From NCBI GenBank assembly GCA_910574455.1, contig CAJSYZ010000007.1, positions 3,851,773-3,915,772 of the forward strand: a stretch of DNA of 64,000 nt. The letters run 5' to 3'. This DNA comes from Trichaptum fuscoviolaceum (taxonomy: Eukaryota > Basidiomycota > Agaricomycetes > Hymenochaetales > Trichaptaceae). Positions within the stretch are counted from its first letter, which is position 1; every line of letters starts with the position of its first letter. The notes beneath the pieces were generated by a model. That model made no database searches. It had not been told where the DNA came from and saw only the letters and a program-made list of their open reading frames with translations. Position numbers and translations under genes: made by a program. This document shows positions 1 to 10,810 of this stretch, piece by piece.

Positions 1-369
1 CTGGTCTCTTTGTCACTGAAGTATGCGTTACCCTTCTCCTAATTAGATGATACATGAGACTGATATACTTTCGAAGATGACGGCACCTGGATCAATGGAC
101 GCACTCGGGCGATCAAAGTTGTCTGCAGACAAAATGCCGATATTCGAGGTCCCGACTCGTCAACACCCCGAGTCCGGGTACTTTCCTCTTGGTGGATCCA
201 ACCGCGACATGGGTACATTAGCCTTGTTCCTCGTTGCGAACTGGTATGTGACTGGTGAGACCGTACTCATTGATGGAGGCGTAAGTCATTTTAATCGATC
301 TTACGTGCAAAGTTATCGTTCTAACGAGCTGGGTTTTAGAGCCTTTTGAGACATCCATCGTCATACTAA
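1..369 (+). CDS. Short-chain dehydrogenase/reductase, C-terminal part (5' end outside window)
   Basis: Only the end of this gene lies in the window. The reading frame from about 47 to 280 encodes a stretch rich in Gly/Pro/Arg and then LALFLVANWYVTGETVLIDGG, the typical last strand-helix-strand of a Rossmann-fold short-chain dehydrogenase, where the ETVLIDGG segment closes the cofactor fold. An intron at 281-339 (GTAAGT...TTTTAG) is needed; splicing it joins GG to SLLRHPSSY and a TAA stop ending at 369. An AG acceptor at 45-46 suggests another exon upstream. The catalytic Tyr/Lys and the substrate-defining part are missing, so the substrate cannot be inferred. The family assignment is firm and the exact function is open. 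Confidence 0.75.
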
Positions 370-714
370 GGAGTCTAAAACTCTCCACTGGCAGGGCATC
401 TGTGAGCATTAATGAAAGTAAAAGAAAGATAAATGTATGGAATCAGTTGTACATGTATGTATGTAAAAGAAATGGCTTAGATCTGTATCAACTCAATTTC
501 CGTAGTCTGAGCCAAGGGGAAGGAATTCAGGACGGGCACTAGACTCCAAAGCTATTAGAATGTGCAGGACAGTGACTTGGACGATAGATCTTAAACTTGA
601 ATTCTATCGATGATGTAAGCAGCGCTTAGTGCTTCAAGTTGAAGGCAGCTTGTTGAAGCTCTTGCACAGGCACAGACACGATCTGCAACAACTTAGCAAG
701 TAAAAAGTGCACAT

Positions 715-1593
715 ATGTCTGTCACACTTCCCGGAGAACAAGTTGAAGCACACCACAGCAAACTAAAGCTCGGTCCAGGACTACTACAAGTTTCCGAGCC
801 CTCCGGAGCGTCGAGCATAGTCTCCACACGCGCGGGCTTATTGAAGCACTCACCGAATGGAAGCAAGTGGTGGGTTGAGAGCAATTCACGACGGGTATGC
901 AAACGTAACATCTCATTTGTGAACGTGAAGGGCTCATATTTGACGTGCTGAACCTCTAGTATGTTCCTGCACCCCAAGAATTCGTAGTCGGCGTTGTCAC
1001 TGGGCGGTCTGGAGAGGGTTGGCGAGTGGACATTGGTGCCGCACATCCGGCAACGTTAGATGGGTACGCGTTCGAGGGTGCGTCGAAGCGGAATAAACCC
1101 AACTTGAAAGTGTGTATGCTTCGTATATTCTCTCTTCTTACATACGGTTACAATGGCCCACGCTTTCTAGGTCAACTCACTAGTTTACGCTCGTGTTTCA
1201 CTCGCACACAAAGATATGGATCCGGAAATTGAGTGCTTTGACGCACAGACGAGGAAGGCCGAAGGGTTCGGTGAGCTGAAGGGTGGATTCATGATACGCT
1301 GTAGCCTGGGCATGTGTCGGCAGTAAGTATCACAAAATTGTGTCCATATTTCTGACTTCTTACATCTTCCTTCGATCTCTAGATTACTAGACCCAAGTCA
1401 CTTCCTCCTCCCGATCCTCGGGTCTACTTTCCCTTTGGAAACGGCGGTCGGGATGAATGGCCGCGTCTGGGTGAGCACCAAGGCCCCGAAACACACTATC
1501 GCGGTCGCGCGGTGTATCGAGGCAGCCGACCCGGATGGGGGTGGCATGGACGTCGAAGGTATCAAAAAGCTTCTCGGTTCGATGGACTTATGA
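715..1593 (+). CDS. RRP40: Exosome complex subunit RRP40 (S1/KH cap protein)
   Basis: Non-catalytic cap subunit of the RNA exosome, which feeds RNA to the 3'-5' nuclease in nucleus and cytoplasm. Four exons join cleanly: 715-894, 960-1109, 1171-1322 and 1383-1593, giving about 230 residues, the usual size for the family. The N-terminus shows the LPGEQV and KLGPGLLQV segments of the RRP40 N-terminal domain. GWRVDIGAAHPATLDGYAFEGASKRNKPN is the S1-type region with the family's AFEGA(S/T)KRN motif. The last exon carries the KH-like part with AVGMNGRVWV, matching the conserved GMNGRIWV of the family. The ATG at 715 precedes the VTLPGE start directly. The gene is intact. The next gene on the right runs on the opposite strand and converges with it. 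Confidence 0.93.
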
Positions 1594-2179
1594 TCCATGG
1601 GCCGAACACAATGAGACTTGCTGCGGTTGCCTCTCGCAAACTGGTATGTAGAGTTCAGAAAACTCAAACAGACGACCTCGAGATTGTCGGAGGGCTCTGG
1701 TGCGGACCTCTACGTATATCTTATGCGCCAAAGAAGTTGGGCGGATATTACCCTCACTTTTCGCCGCCGGTGATCCTTGTACTCCATCACTTAGATCTTC
1801 TCTGAATGGCTCTATCAAGCACGAAAGACGCTACTCGACATACTCACACAGAATGTACCTAGACTCTTAAATGAGAGAAACCAAAGTCACCCGATTGCAA
1901 AACTTCTATGTCGTCCAATCTCTACAATCTAATCAATACAACAGTGGTGAATATTAGATATAATACATGTACAGTCGGTCCTTGTCCTGTGATATCAATT
2001 GTCCTCGAATAATAAATTTAGAAAACATAGCTGAAGTGTCCTTGTACAAAGTCCAGAAAGTGGAGTCCATGCTGTAATCAACTATACCGAAATCAACGGA
2101 TCTTGAAACCATAAGGCGCGAGCTAACGAGCCAACAGCAAGATTGGAAGAAGATGTAGAGAGACGAGAGTTGCAAGAGT
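1594..2179. other. Convergent intergenic region
   Basis: Lies between the stop of RRP40 and the stop of the minus-strand gene ending at 2180. Short open frames here have no coding character. It presumably holds both 3' untranslated regions. I see nothing else. Confidence 0.6.
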
Positions 2180-4690
2180 CTACTCTTCAAAGCTGCTCTC
2201 AAATATCTCTGCCGCCTTAATCCATTCTTGAATGGTGAGGAGAGCGAACATCGCCTGCACGGCTATATCACGCGTCTGTTCATACCTAAAAAGTTGCATT
2301 TGATTACAGACCTAGATTTCAGATATTTAAAAAACACCTTACTCTGTATAGCTGCAGATACGCTCGTATAGTATTGCTTGTTGGTCCTTCTGCACGGCAG
2401 GAGCAAGTTGGTCAGAATTGTTCGAGTAAGAGAGGAAGTGGGCATACGTGGATGAGCAAAGATTCGCCAGGCATCGTGAACACAGCGAGGTTCTCCAGCG
2501 CAGCTTCGAATCGCAGATCCGGTCCGCAGTTCTTCTTGACCGTATCCGTCAAAGCCAACAGCTGGTCCGTGTCGCGCTTGATGATGACGGAGACGTGCTT
2601 GGAGATGCGCAGCTCCCGGCGCGTCGTCACTATCCGCTTTTCCGACGGCTCGAGCATGCTCTGGAAGATGTCCTGTACGCGCCGCACGATGATGTCGCGG
2701 TCTACGCTCTCAGGGTCATTTCTATCGGGGAACAGATAAGAGAAGTGTCAATCGAGATTGTGCGAGTAGGGTGCATATTAATATAATGACACATACAAGC
2801 AAAATTCTGCGAACTGGTCGTTAACATTTCTCCAAGTCGACTGTTTAATCGGAGAGATAAGTATCAGCATTGTATAGATGCGATCTTGCTTACCATATCA
2901 TACATATCTTCCCAATGGGAAAGGTTCGTGAATAGAACAATCGTAAAGAATGCTCGTCGGCGTACGACCATTGAATTTGCAGACCTAGCGAACGGGTCAG
3001 CTATCTGAAGCTCAGGAGTGATTACCACCAGAATCTACGCACGAAGCTAAGTCAAACAGATCTGCGCCGATGTACCTCTTCTTACTCTCCTAATACCCAA
3101 TAATTCAACTTAGAATCAATGTTAGACGATGTCGGGATGAATTAGATCTCACATGAAGCTCTGACATATCAGCTGCCCATGCCGGTAGAAGGTTGAACTT
3201 CCACAGACAGCGCAACCCCAAGAAACATTCACTCAGCGCAGCTTCGTGTCTTGTATGGCAATTCTTCTGATGGATTTCTTCAGTTTGGTGGGAATGGTAC
3301 TGAAGACGAGCGTTCCAGTCTTTTGAACCACTGAGAGATAGAATGCTTTTCCAAACATCTGTTCGTTCTTCCTAGATGAATGAAAGGTGCAGTTATGAAA
3401 TATCGTACAAAATGTATATGGTGCGTACAAGTGAGAGTCCACAGGAGAGCGTACTTTCAAATTTCCAAAGCAAATCGAGAGCAGCCTTTATTGACGGTAA
3501 CGGAAGAGGAGACTCGGACCTGAAAGGTATTGTTGAATTCGAGAAGAAGCATTCATTTTAAAACACGACGTACTGTGTAAGCTCTGATAAGCACACGCAT
3601 ATTACTCGTCGTTCGGCCTATAGAAGACATTATTCGTGTGGTGACTCAAGTGAAACTGAAGTAATTTACCTCAGAGACAGGTTGATAGAGGTGGTCTACA
3701 AAAGCGGAATGTGCGAGGATAAGGTAAGAATAAGCGCAAAGCTTCAGCGACACCTGCGAGGTTGTCCTGTTGTAAATGGTAAGCGAATGTATAGCGGGAG
3801 GAGAAGCAAACTATTGCCTACTGGGCATGGAGTTGAATAACTCTGCAGTCCTCGAACTCAAGAGCGAAATTCTGTGCAGCACTCCATTAGCTATCCGAGA
3901 TTAACAGCCCGGCCATTTCGCGGACTATACGTGCTTTCCGACCGAGGCTTGTCGCCGCACCGACGATGTAATAGAATGCCGTGAGTCCTTCCTCGCGTAT
4001 GTCACAGGGTAGTTCTTCACTGAACGCAACGCCCCTGGATGAGATGTGGAGTAAATCGGGCATTTCACAGCGTACTCACTCGCAGAGCTCTGACAGCGCG
4101 GAAAGGAATAGCTTCCGTGCGGCCTGTGAAAGTGTGAGCCGACATCTTCACTGGCAGAGCAAGTCAAGAAGTGGAACTTACAGTTGCACTACTGGAAAAG
4201 ATCTGCTGGACCAAGTATTCGAAAGAGTAGTGAATAAGCCTGAGAGCCGCCTTTCGGATATGTGATGGCATCTCATCTCTCATGCAACCCATCGAGAGAT
4301 GAATGAGCAACACGTAAGTCTGTGCGAATCTGATGAATGTTCTAACCTAGTCAGCTTCAGTAGGTCCTGCAGGAGTTTCCGATGCTTGAGAAGTGGAGCC
4401 GGTAAAGTGCTTCGCCGTATCCCCAGGAACTCTTTCCGCGCAGCCGAGATCCGGGGAATGATAGGGAGGAGCATGAGCGATCCAAGGACTATGTCCTTCG
4501 CACTTAACAGCCGTATGGATATCGTCCGCGCGGACGACGTAGAATCGACGGTGTAGATGGATGCCAAGCGTCTAGGCGATACTAGTCGCCGATGCGAATT
4601 GTCCTTCGATATTGTACTAGCATTATCGTTCAACGTCGACAAGTCGTCAGATATAGATTCGCCAGGCATGATAGAGAAGGTATCCGCCAT
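2180..4690 (-). CDS. Unknown helical protein of about 560 residues, 11-12 exons
   Basis: I do not recognise this protein. A continuous model runs from the ATG at 4690 to the TAG at 2180-2182. It starts MADTFSIMPGESISDD, followed by a low-complexity Ser/Asp/Arg part, then almost entirely amphipathic helices. Readable segments include HIRKAALRLIHYSFEYL, AARKLFLSALSELCE, LKLCAYSYLILAHSAF and, near the end, KDQQAILYERICSYTEYE plus a C-terminal helix ending FESSFEE. The regular helix pairs suggest an alpha-solenoid (HEAT/ARM-like) fold; this is inference. No membrane segment or catalytic motif is visible. Several splice sites are non-textbook (GTCCGC and GTTAGA donors), chosen because they keep phase. 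The MITE at 4921 sits about 230 bp upstream of its start, so it may lie in the promoter. Confidence 0.72.
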
Positions 4691-4920
4691 GATCGTCGTG
4701 AAGAATCGTGTCGGAAGCAAGTTGTGGGTTCTGTTAAACGTGAGAGGGAGAGAGAGACGCAACTGTCAAAGCGATGATACTTATAGCAAGGAGCTAATGG
4801 GCCGTGTTCGCAAGGAGATTGGACGCCGATTCAACGAGGCGGTAGTACAGTGCCGATGTGCGATGCACGGCAAGACATCTCATCAAACACCTTCGCTATC
4901 CTCTACAGCCTGTTAAGTTA

Positions 4921-4996
4921 CAGTCTTTCCCATAAACCTTGACCCCCCCCCCCTCAAAATCGAAAGTTTTTTTTGTGCGTCACGTGCGTCACGTGC
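4921..4996 (+). repeat. Left terminal inverted repeat of the MITE
   Basis: Begins CAGTC next to TA and ends with two GCGTCACGTG units; pairs with 5375-5449 with one indel in the homopolymer. Confidence 0.93.
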
Positions 4997-5374
4997 TCCG
5001 CCACGTATGTGTGTTGACGAGTGCGCACTCGATCAACGCTTCAACTTTGCGCACCGGTGAAGCAGCATTCCTGACATTCTATGTTGTTTCTACCGATATA
5101 TGGCATCATATTATCCCTCACATAAATCTAATAACAATGTTTTGCATAGAAAATTTTTTTTTTTCTAATTTTTGAGTGAAAATGTGTAATTTTGAGCAGA
5201 ATAACGAGAAAATAAAATACAGACTACTACAACTTATTCTCTCAAGAAGTGAGAGCAGTCTCTTACAGAAAATCTCCTCAAACCTATTCACCAATGCTCC
5301 AACTTTTGTGTTGCACGAAGGTCTGAACGTGTGTGCACCTCTTGTGCACACCACTGTTTCAGGCAGGTAGGCGG

Positions 5375-5449
5375 GCACGTGACGCACGTGACGCACAAAA
5401 AAAACTTTCGATTTTGAGGGGGGGGGGTCAAGGTTTATGGGAAAGACTG
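5375..5449 (-). repeat. Right terminal inverted repeat of the MITE
   Basis: Reverse complement of the left end, ending GACTG followed by TA. The G10 and A8 runs mirror the C11 and T8 runs on the left. Confidence 0.93.
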
Positions 5450-5452
5450 TAA

Positions 5453-6045
5453 GATATCACTGGTAAGAATAGCATAGGTAATTGCAATATTGAATGTAAT
5501 CAAGGAATACATAACGGTTGTTGATTGAAAGAGTTGTGGACTGAGAAAAAGACAGCTGTAACGATCGGCACTCTCCGGCAGCCTGAGTGCCTGAGTTTGA
5601 TTACTTACCTATAGGATGATTTGTTTTCATTCACTGGAAGTATTCGATAAGATTTAAATACCTGTACATACCCATTGGCAGATGTTTACTATCATCAATA
5701 TACCTTTGCTCTTTTCGTTTTGTTCCAAATCGCGTTTATTAGTTTCAAAATAGTGTAAGCAGGTAGGATCATACATGTAAGTTTCCTCTCAAGGATACTT
5801 GCTATAACCTCCATTTCTGCGGCAGCACGGCAGCGAGGCATTCAACGATTTGACCTACAATGCTTCTCTCTAGCTCGCATTATGCAATTTATGTCCCGCC
5901 ATCATGATGTAGCTATTGCCAGTGATAGTAAAGCATAGTTGCGCATGCCGATCGCGATGCCCTCCATACCAATGGAGCTTGCGAGTATTCATTGCTCCAA
6001 TGCATCTACGTGACTCGCAATTCAGCGCGGTGTTCAAATCCTTCC
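5453..6045. other. Intergenic region right of the MITE
   Basis: AT-rich, without a coding frame or recognisable RNA. It should include the 3' untranslated region of the minus-strand membrane gene ending at 6046. Confidence 0.55.
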
Positions 6046-7224
6046 TCAAATCCTTCTTGACGCCACGTACCTCTCACAATATACCTCATTGAACGGCGTT
6101 ATGTATACCTTCTCCCTCTTTTCCCAGCATAGTTTACATTCATGGCCATCGAATGACTGATGCACCAGGTACGATCTTTCGCCAAACAGCGACCGTGGCA
6201 AGTAGTGTCCGTGCTCTAGTAAGACTTCTTCTATGTATCCAATGTCTCGATACCAGCTCCATTTTCGACCATCGGCCCGGCGGGTCCTCCGAACGACATC
6301 TTTGAGCTTCCGGCGATCATAAAACTCACAGCCCGTCGTCATCGTCACGAGCATGCATTCGGCCGCGAGAATGATGACAATTAGGATTAGTATGATAAAG
6401 CCTGGTGAGGGATGCCCGGATTAGTTCCAGATGCAAATTCATGGAAGCTGGTTCGGTTTCCATACTCACTTGCTTCAAATTCTGCAGAGGAGCTAGGGTT
6501 GACTACGTCGATAATGGCTCTCTGGACTTGCGCACGGAGGACTATGTCGTAAACCAAGACTGCTATAGCCACGGGGAAGCATAAGATAATCGGTGATAGA
6601 TACGCGATGCCAAATATGTAGAAAAGGGAACGGAAAGCCAATAAGGCGACCACTGTTTCATGGCATGAGATCGTAAATCAGATCCATAGGTTTGTCAGTG
6701 TAACTCACGTATAGTATGCAGAGCGGCAGGAGGAACGGTGCTTATTTCTTGTATACCAGCGACAGTTTCGTTCACTCTTTTGAGCTGAATCCTATAACCA
6801 AATGCTTAAAACTATCAATATTTCATGTTGTTTGGGAGAGTTATGTGGCCTTACATGTCGAACTACACATTCCCGAGGACAAGACGCAAGGCACAACATT
6901 GTCACATGGGTCCCAGTCGCTCTTGTTGCGCAGACAATATGACCTGCTCAGAGATCGGTTAGTACGACCGGCAGCGAAATAGGCGAAAAGAGCAGTGCCA
7001 TACCACAAGCCTAACTGATTAACTCAAAGTCAACTCGCGGTAGTATTAGAAGCGAGTAGGAAGCGTACATTGATTTCATCGCGCGCTCCAGAATCCCAGC
7101 TCCGCGATATGTTAGGGTACGCCTTCAAGTAGGAAAGTTTGCGCAGGTTTGGGGGCGCAGAGGTAGTCGAGAAGATTGACCCGATCAAAGATACGCAGGT
7201 CAAGAGAAAGCAGATCCTCTTCAT
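6046..7224 (-). CDS. Unknown multi-pass membrane protein with Cys-rich loop, 316 residues
   Basis: Five exons fit exactly in phase: 7224-7069, 7014-6855, 6804-6709, 6652-6470 and 6401-6046. The N-terminus MKRICFLLTCVSLIGSIFS is a signal peptide or first membrane helix. A short hydrophobic segment (GLWYGTALFAYFAAG) is followed by a loop with four or five cysteines (residues about 75-105). Then come a long hydrophobic region (FRSLFYIFGIAYLSPIILC...AIAVLVYDIVL) and a further helix (FIILILIVIILAAE). The last 100 residues are charged and soluble, with several Cys and Trp and a WSWYRDIGYIEEVL segment. I know no family that matches. The start at 7224 was chosen because it opens with the signal-like helix and keeps every junction in frame. 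It shares a 465-bp divergent promoter with the G-patch gene. Confidence 0.78.
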
Positions 7225-7689
7225 GATGAGCGATAATAAATGAGGTGAAGCTCGTCAATCGTTCAAAGTATTTCTTGATTCTGCAAGGAACTTCATTCAA
7301 GTCGATGGTAGAGAGAAAGAGGGCCTCCGGGATCTGAGAGGTCAATTGACTTGTGAAGCCCATGTCACAGCTTTACAACGCTGATCAGCTTGCTGTGCAG
7401 GCATGTCTGTATCTCAAACATAGCCACACCGAGCTCTGGGCCATCTAATCACCGGAATTTAGATCTCGTTCTGAAGCACCGTAAGACCACTCGGCTTTTC
7501 ACTAGTGTCATCGCAAAGTTTCGTTTTGGGTGTTGAGTAGGAAAAGTGCAAAGGTCCTCTCCTACTAGTATCTCCTTCAAGATGAGTCAGAGTCGTGGGA
7601 CTTTTAGTGCCACTACCTTAACCTATGTAGTAATCTCGCAGAATGTGTGTAACTCGCCTCCTACTAAATCACTCAGTTAACTAGAGTAT
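7225..7689. promoter_or_regulatory. Divergent promoter region
   Basis: The 465 bp between the minus-strand membrane gene (start 7224) and the G-patch gene (start 7690). It must serve both genes. No TATA box or known fungal site stands out. Confidence 0.5.
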
Positions 7690-8865
7690 ATGGCGACCAC
7701 TGCGCATTATATTGTCTCTGACTACAGCCCAGAAGACAGAGAAAGGCTCGAGGTCGAAACTGGACAACACGCTGCAGAGGCAGATATTGCAAACCCTTGG
7801 CTTACCGAGAAGGCCTTTGGAAGCACGAAGCGCACGCGAAGTGCACCGAAATTCGTCGCTGCGACTGTGCATTACGACCCATGGTCAGAAGAGACTCCAG
7901 GCGCAGGACAGAGCTGTTCTCCTCAATCACGAACAGAAGCTACGCAAGAGCCTGAGAGCATCGCGGGATGGTACCGTACTTTAGCTCGGAAGACTGCTTC
8001 GCCTTCGAGTACGCCGACAGGAAGTAGCGTAGCGATCAGAGCGGATACACCTGCCTTACCTTCTGCAACACAGTCTACCTCGAGGGCCCGAAAAGAAGAA
8101 AACGAGCGGGACGGGGGCCACTGGTTTATATCTCGAGCTTTGGACACTCATGCTCGATCCGTTGAAAATGCTGAACGTTCTACACCTGCTACGACCTCGA
8201 CGTTAGCGGACATTCTGTCTCGGGATCCTCCACCCCTGCCTACGGAGAAGCCGTTTACCCCGCCGGTATGGATCGCCTTAGGGCCCGGTAACAAAGGCTT
8301 TGAAATGCTGACGAAGAGCGGCTGGGAGGAAGGCGACGCCCTTGGTAAACACGCAGGTCGGCGAAGTGGGCTGGGATTCAAGGGGAAGCAGCAGGCTACC
8401 GAGCAAACTCATCGCCCTCTGCAAGTGAAGCGGGAGCTTGAGATCGTCGATGTCGTTGCTCCCGAAATTGTTGACCTTACGTTGTCGGATGATGAATACG
8501 AAGACAATGTATTCATAGAATCCATAACACCACCATCACCATCTAAAGCTCACGAAAATGCTTTCGAAGATGACGTTGACAATGGCATGGACCACAACCC
8601 TCGTGCCCTCCTCACACCCCTTCCGACTGTACTGAAATCGGACAAGCTAGGTATAGGTCTGAAAGCGAAGACTACTGGGCCTTACCGAGAGTCCGTGAAG
8701 CGGGTCACTCACAGTGCAGCAGCGCTTGCGGCCCACATAAGACGTGGGGAAGAACTCAAGAAGATGAAGAAAACAGTCGGAAGGGGAAGACGGGGCCATG
8801 ACCGGATGAAAACTCGTGATGAGGAGAAGAGAAAGAATCTTCTTGCATATCTTAACGCGGATTAA
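7690..8865 (+). CDS. G-patch domain protein with a SUMO-interaction-like motif
   Basis: Single-exon gene of 391 residues. Residues about 195-230 (WIALGPGNKGFEMLTKSGW...GLGFKGK) form a G-patch, a glycine-rich helix-loop module that binds and activates DEAH-box RNA helicases, which suggests a role in splicing or ribosome assembly in the nucleus. A second conserved piece, LTPLPTVLKSDKLGIGLK (about 308-325), is typical of GPANK1/GPATCH11-like proteins. Between them EIVDLTLSDDE (about 259-269) is a hydrophobic patch followed by acids, the form of a SUMO-interacting motif. The C-terminus is strongly basic. The N-terminal 190 residues are Ser/Thr/Pro-rich and probably disordered. The stop lies only 38 bp from the convergent acid phosphatase gene. 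The exact partner helicase is unknown. Confidence 0.9.
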   Translation: MATTAHYIVSDYSPEDRERLEVETGQHAAEADIANPWLTEKAFGSTKRTRSAPKFVAATVHYDPWSEETPGAGQSCSPQSRTEATQEPESIAGWYRTLARKTASPSSTPTGSSVAIRADTPALPSATQSTSRARKEENERDGGHWFISRALDTHARSVENAERSTPATTSTLADILSRDPPPLPTEKPFTPPVWIALGPGNKGFEMLTKSGWEEGDALGKHAGRRSGLGFKGKQQATEQTHRPLQVKRELEIVDVVAPEIVDLTLSDDEYEDNVFIESITPPSPSKAHENAFEDDVDNGMDHNPRALLTPLPTVLKSDKLGIGLKAKTTGPYRESVKRVTHSAAALAAHIRRGEELKKMKKTVGRGRRGHDRMKTRDEEKRKNLLAYLNAD

Positions 8866-8903
8866 CGGTCATAGCATTCACTATCGTATGCTAAGACAAA
8901 CTA

Positions 8904-10720
8904 CTAAAATCCCGGGTTTCCGCACGTCGTATTCCAAGACGAATCTCCCCACTTGATACTCCGGATGGTCTCGGTGCCCTTTACGAAGTCGTCCAATGCA
9001 CACGCGCCGGTCTTTCTGTCCGCCTTGCATATGGGCGACAATGAGAACGCTGCGCCGTTAAGTAGCAAACGGACCTGCGTTCTATTAAGACGAATACACA
9101 CATTAGTCGAAAGTCCATGAAATGGAGGATTACGTACGATGATCCACAACTCCATTTCTCCCAGACCATATGTGCCGCGAAGGGTACCTGGGTAGAGGTA
9201 CGCCAGTTTCGTGACGGGTTAGGTGGTCCTGTAGTAGGATACGTCTTATCCCTGTAGCATAATCATCAATTATTTAACTGATTCGATAGTGCTGTGATAC
9301 AATATACGTACGCGGCGAGCCCCAGTCCTGTTAGCGCAAGGTCGATTGATGTGTCATGACCAAACTCAATATATGTCGTGTTAGCAGTCGAACTTGTAAG
9401 CCTATTGGGCAAACGAACAAATAGTTAGTTCGTTTTTCTACGCTTCATTTTATGCACACCCACCGATCGACAAGATTGTTCACGAAGATCGAGCCAAGCA
9501 CAGGTCCCATATTGCCCGGTAAGCCGTAACCGAATGCACCTCGCATGAGCAGGTCGAGTCTTCACAGGCAAGTTAATATCGTCTGCGCAAGAGGATAGGA
9601 AGAAACGCACTCGTATTCAAAGTTCAGAATTTCGCTCCGCGTGAACACATCACACCAAGTTGTATTCCCGAACGCTGCCAGCTCGTAGGCACAAGCGTAC
9701 AGCGCTCCGTGTACCTGTGAGAAAGAAACATAAGACGATTGTTGTCAATTAAAGACATAGACAAACGAACATCTCCAGTTGTAAGTTGGATGGGCTTGAG
9801 GATGGAATTTATCCGTTTCTGAATGGGAGGAAGATAGACCGCTCCCCATGCGTCAACCAAATTTTGTCCAGAGCTATACGCCCACTTGGGACAGGTCTCT
9901 TGCGATGTGACTGGAGGGTCGTTTGAATACGTGAAGAAAGTTCTGGGATGCAAAGAAGGGCGTACCATCGGAAATTGTGACATTATTCTCTTCAATAAGT
10001 GACACACTCGAAACATCATCCTCATAGCGCCCAAACATTCCAGCACGGAACCATTGCGCAGATTCAACGACCTATTATTGGTTAGTTACAAGTTTCACTG
10101 ATTCATGAAAATACAGCGCACTCGGTCTTGGTCACCTATAAGGATATGCTCAAAGGGCATATCCGGGTAAGCTAATCGGAACCTGTCAGTGGAATCAGGT
10201 TGAGTGACTTGAAACCAAAGCAAAGATCATTGTACACTCACTTGACACCGTCGTCGAAGTTCTCTTTGCGTCCTGGTACCGTAAGATTATTCACACCAAG
10301 AACATTGCTCCAACGGTCCTCGCCTTGAATGAACTTCCACGCAGCTGGAAGTTTCAAGGAGTCCGCCTGCTTCGCAACACTCGGGGTGTTAAGTTTGGTC
10401 GAGAGATTGGCAATGTAGGGGAGCTCGCTCGTCAGAGGGAACCGAGAACCATGTCGGTGAAGCTATCGCCAAGCACAGTTGAGAAAGATGTTACGATTAA
10501 AAAACTGCAGATTAAAATGGGGGAGGGGGGAAAGACTCACCAGCTGGATTTGCTCGAGAGAGCATTCACTCGACATGCCCGTACCCAACCCCCCTGCCAA
10601 ACCGAACGAAGGAGTGAACTGCGGAGACAGGTTTCCTAGATGCTGCTTGACATCGAAAGCAACATCGATGCTTGCCGCCAGAGCGGGCACAGCGACGAGG
10701 ACAGGGATCGCCAAACGCAT
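8904..10720 (-). CDS. Secreted histidine acid phosphatase (phytase-like), copy 1
   Basis: Extracellular enzyme that releases phosphate from phosphomonoesters, possibly phytate. Ten exons (10720-10541, 10462-10242, 10182-10122, 10071-9966, 9910-9771, 9714-9611, 9559-9464, 9401-9312, 9251-9138, 9081-8904) give 429 residues with all phases consistent. Residues 1 to about 17 (MRLAIPVLVAVPALAAS) are a signal peptide; an in-frame ATG 45 bp upstream was rejected because it would bury this signal. HRHGSRFP (RHG at 63-65) holds the nucleophilic His, and EFGHDTS (HD at 318-319) the proton donor. Several N-x-T/S sites and paired cysteines fit secretion. It is paralogous to the two genes at 50632-52435 and 53627-55458, with the same intron positions. 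A TATA box lies about 95 bp upstream. Confidence 0.93.
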
Positions 10721-10810
10721 GTCGATTGCGCTGCAGACGTTGCACAACACCTTTGCGGGTCCCAAACGATGTTAGACCACGTCCAGCAGCTTGCATGTTC
10801 GTCCTCCGGG

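Larger units (their letters stand above)
4921..5449. mobile_element. MITE with 75-bp terminal inverted repeats and TA target duplication (Tc1/mariner type)
   Basis: A 529-bp non-autonomous DNA element. The left end, 4921-4996, begins CAGTCTTTCCCATAAACCTT and is repeated in inverse at 5375-5449, with only one difference in the C/G run (11 C against 10 G). Each end is flanked by TA (4919-4920 and 5450-5451), the target-site duplication of Tc1/mariner elements, whose ends also usually begin CAGT. Each repeat holds a C run, a T8 run and two tandem GCGTCACGTG units. The interior is AT-rich and codes for nothing recognisable, so the transposase must come from elsewhere. The near-perfect ends point to a recent insertion or a young family. 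Confidence 0.92.

Noticed and set aside
4939..5396. Two facing open frames in the MITE coding for RHVRHV-type peptides
   Set aside because: They arise from translating the same inverted repeat on both strands; there is no coding evidence.
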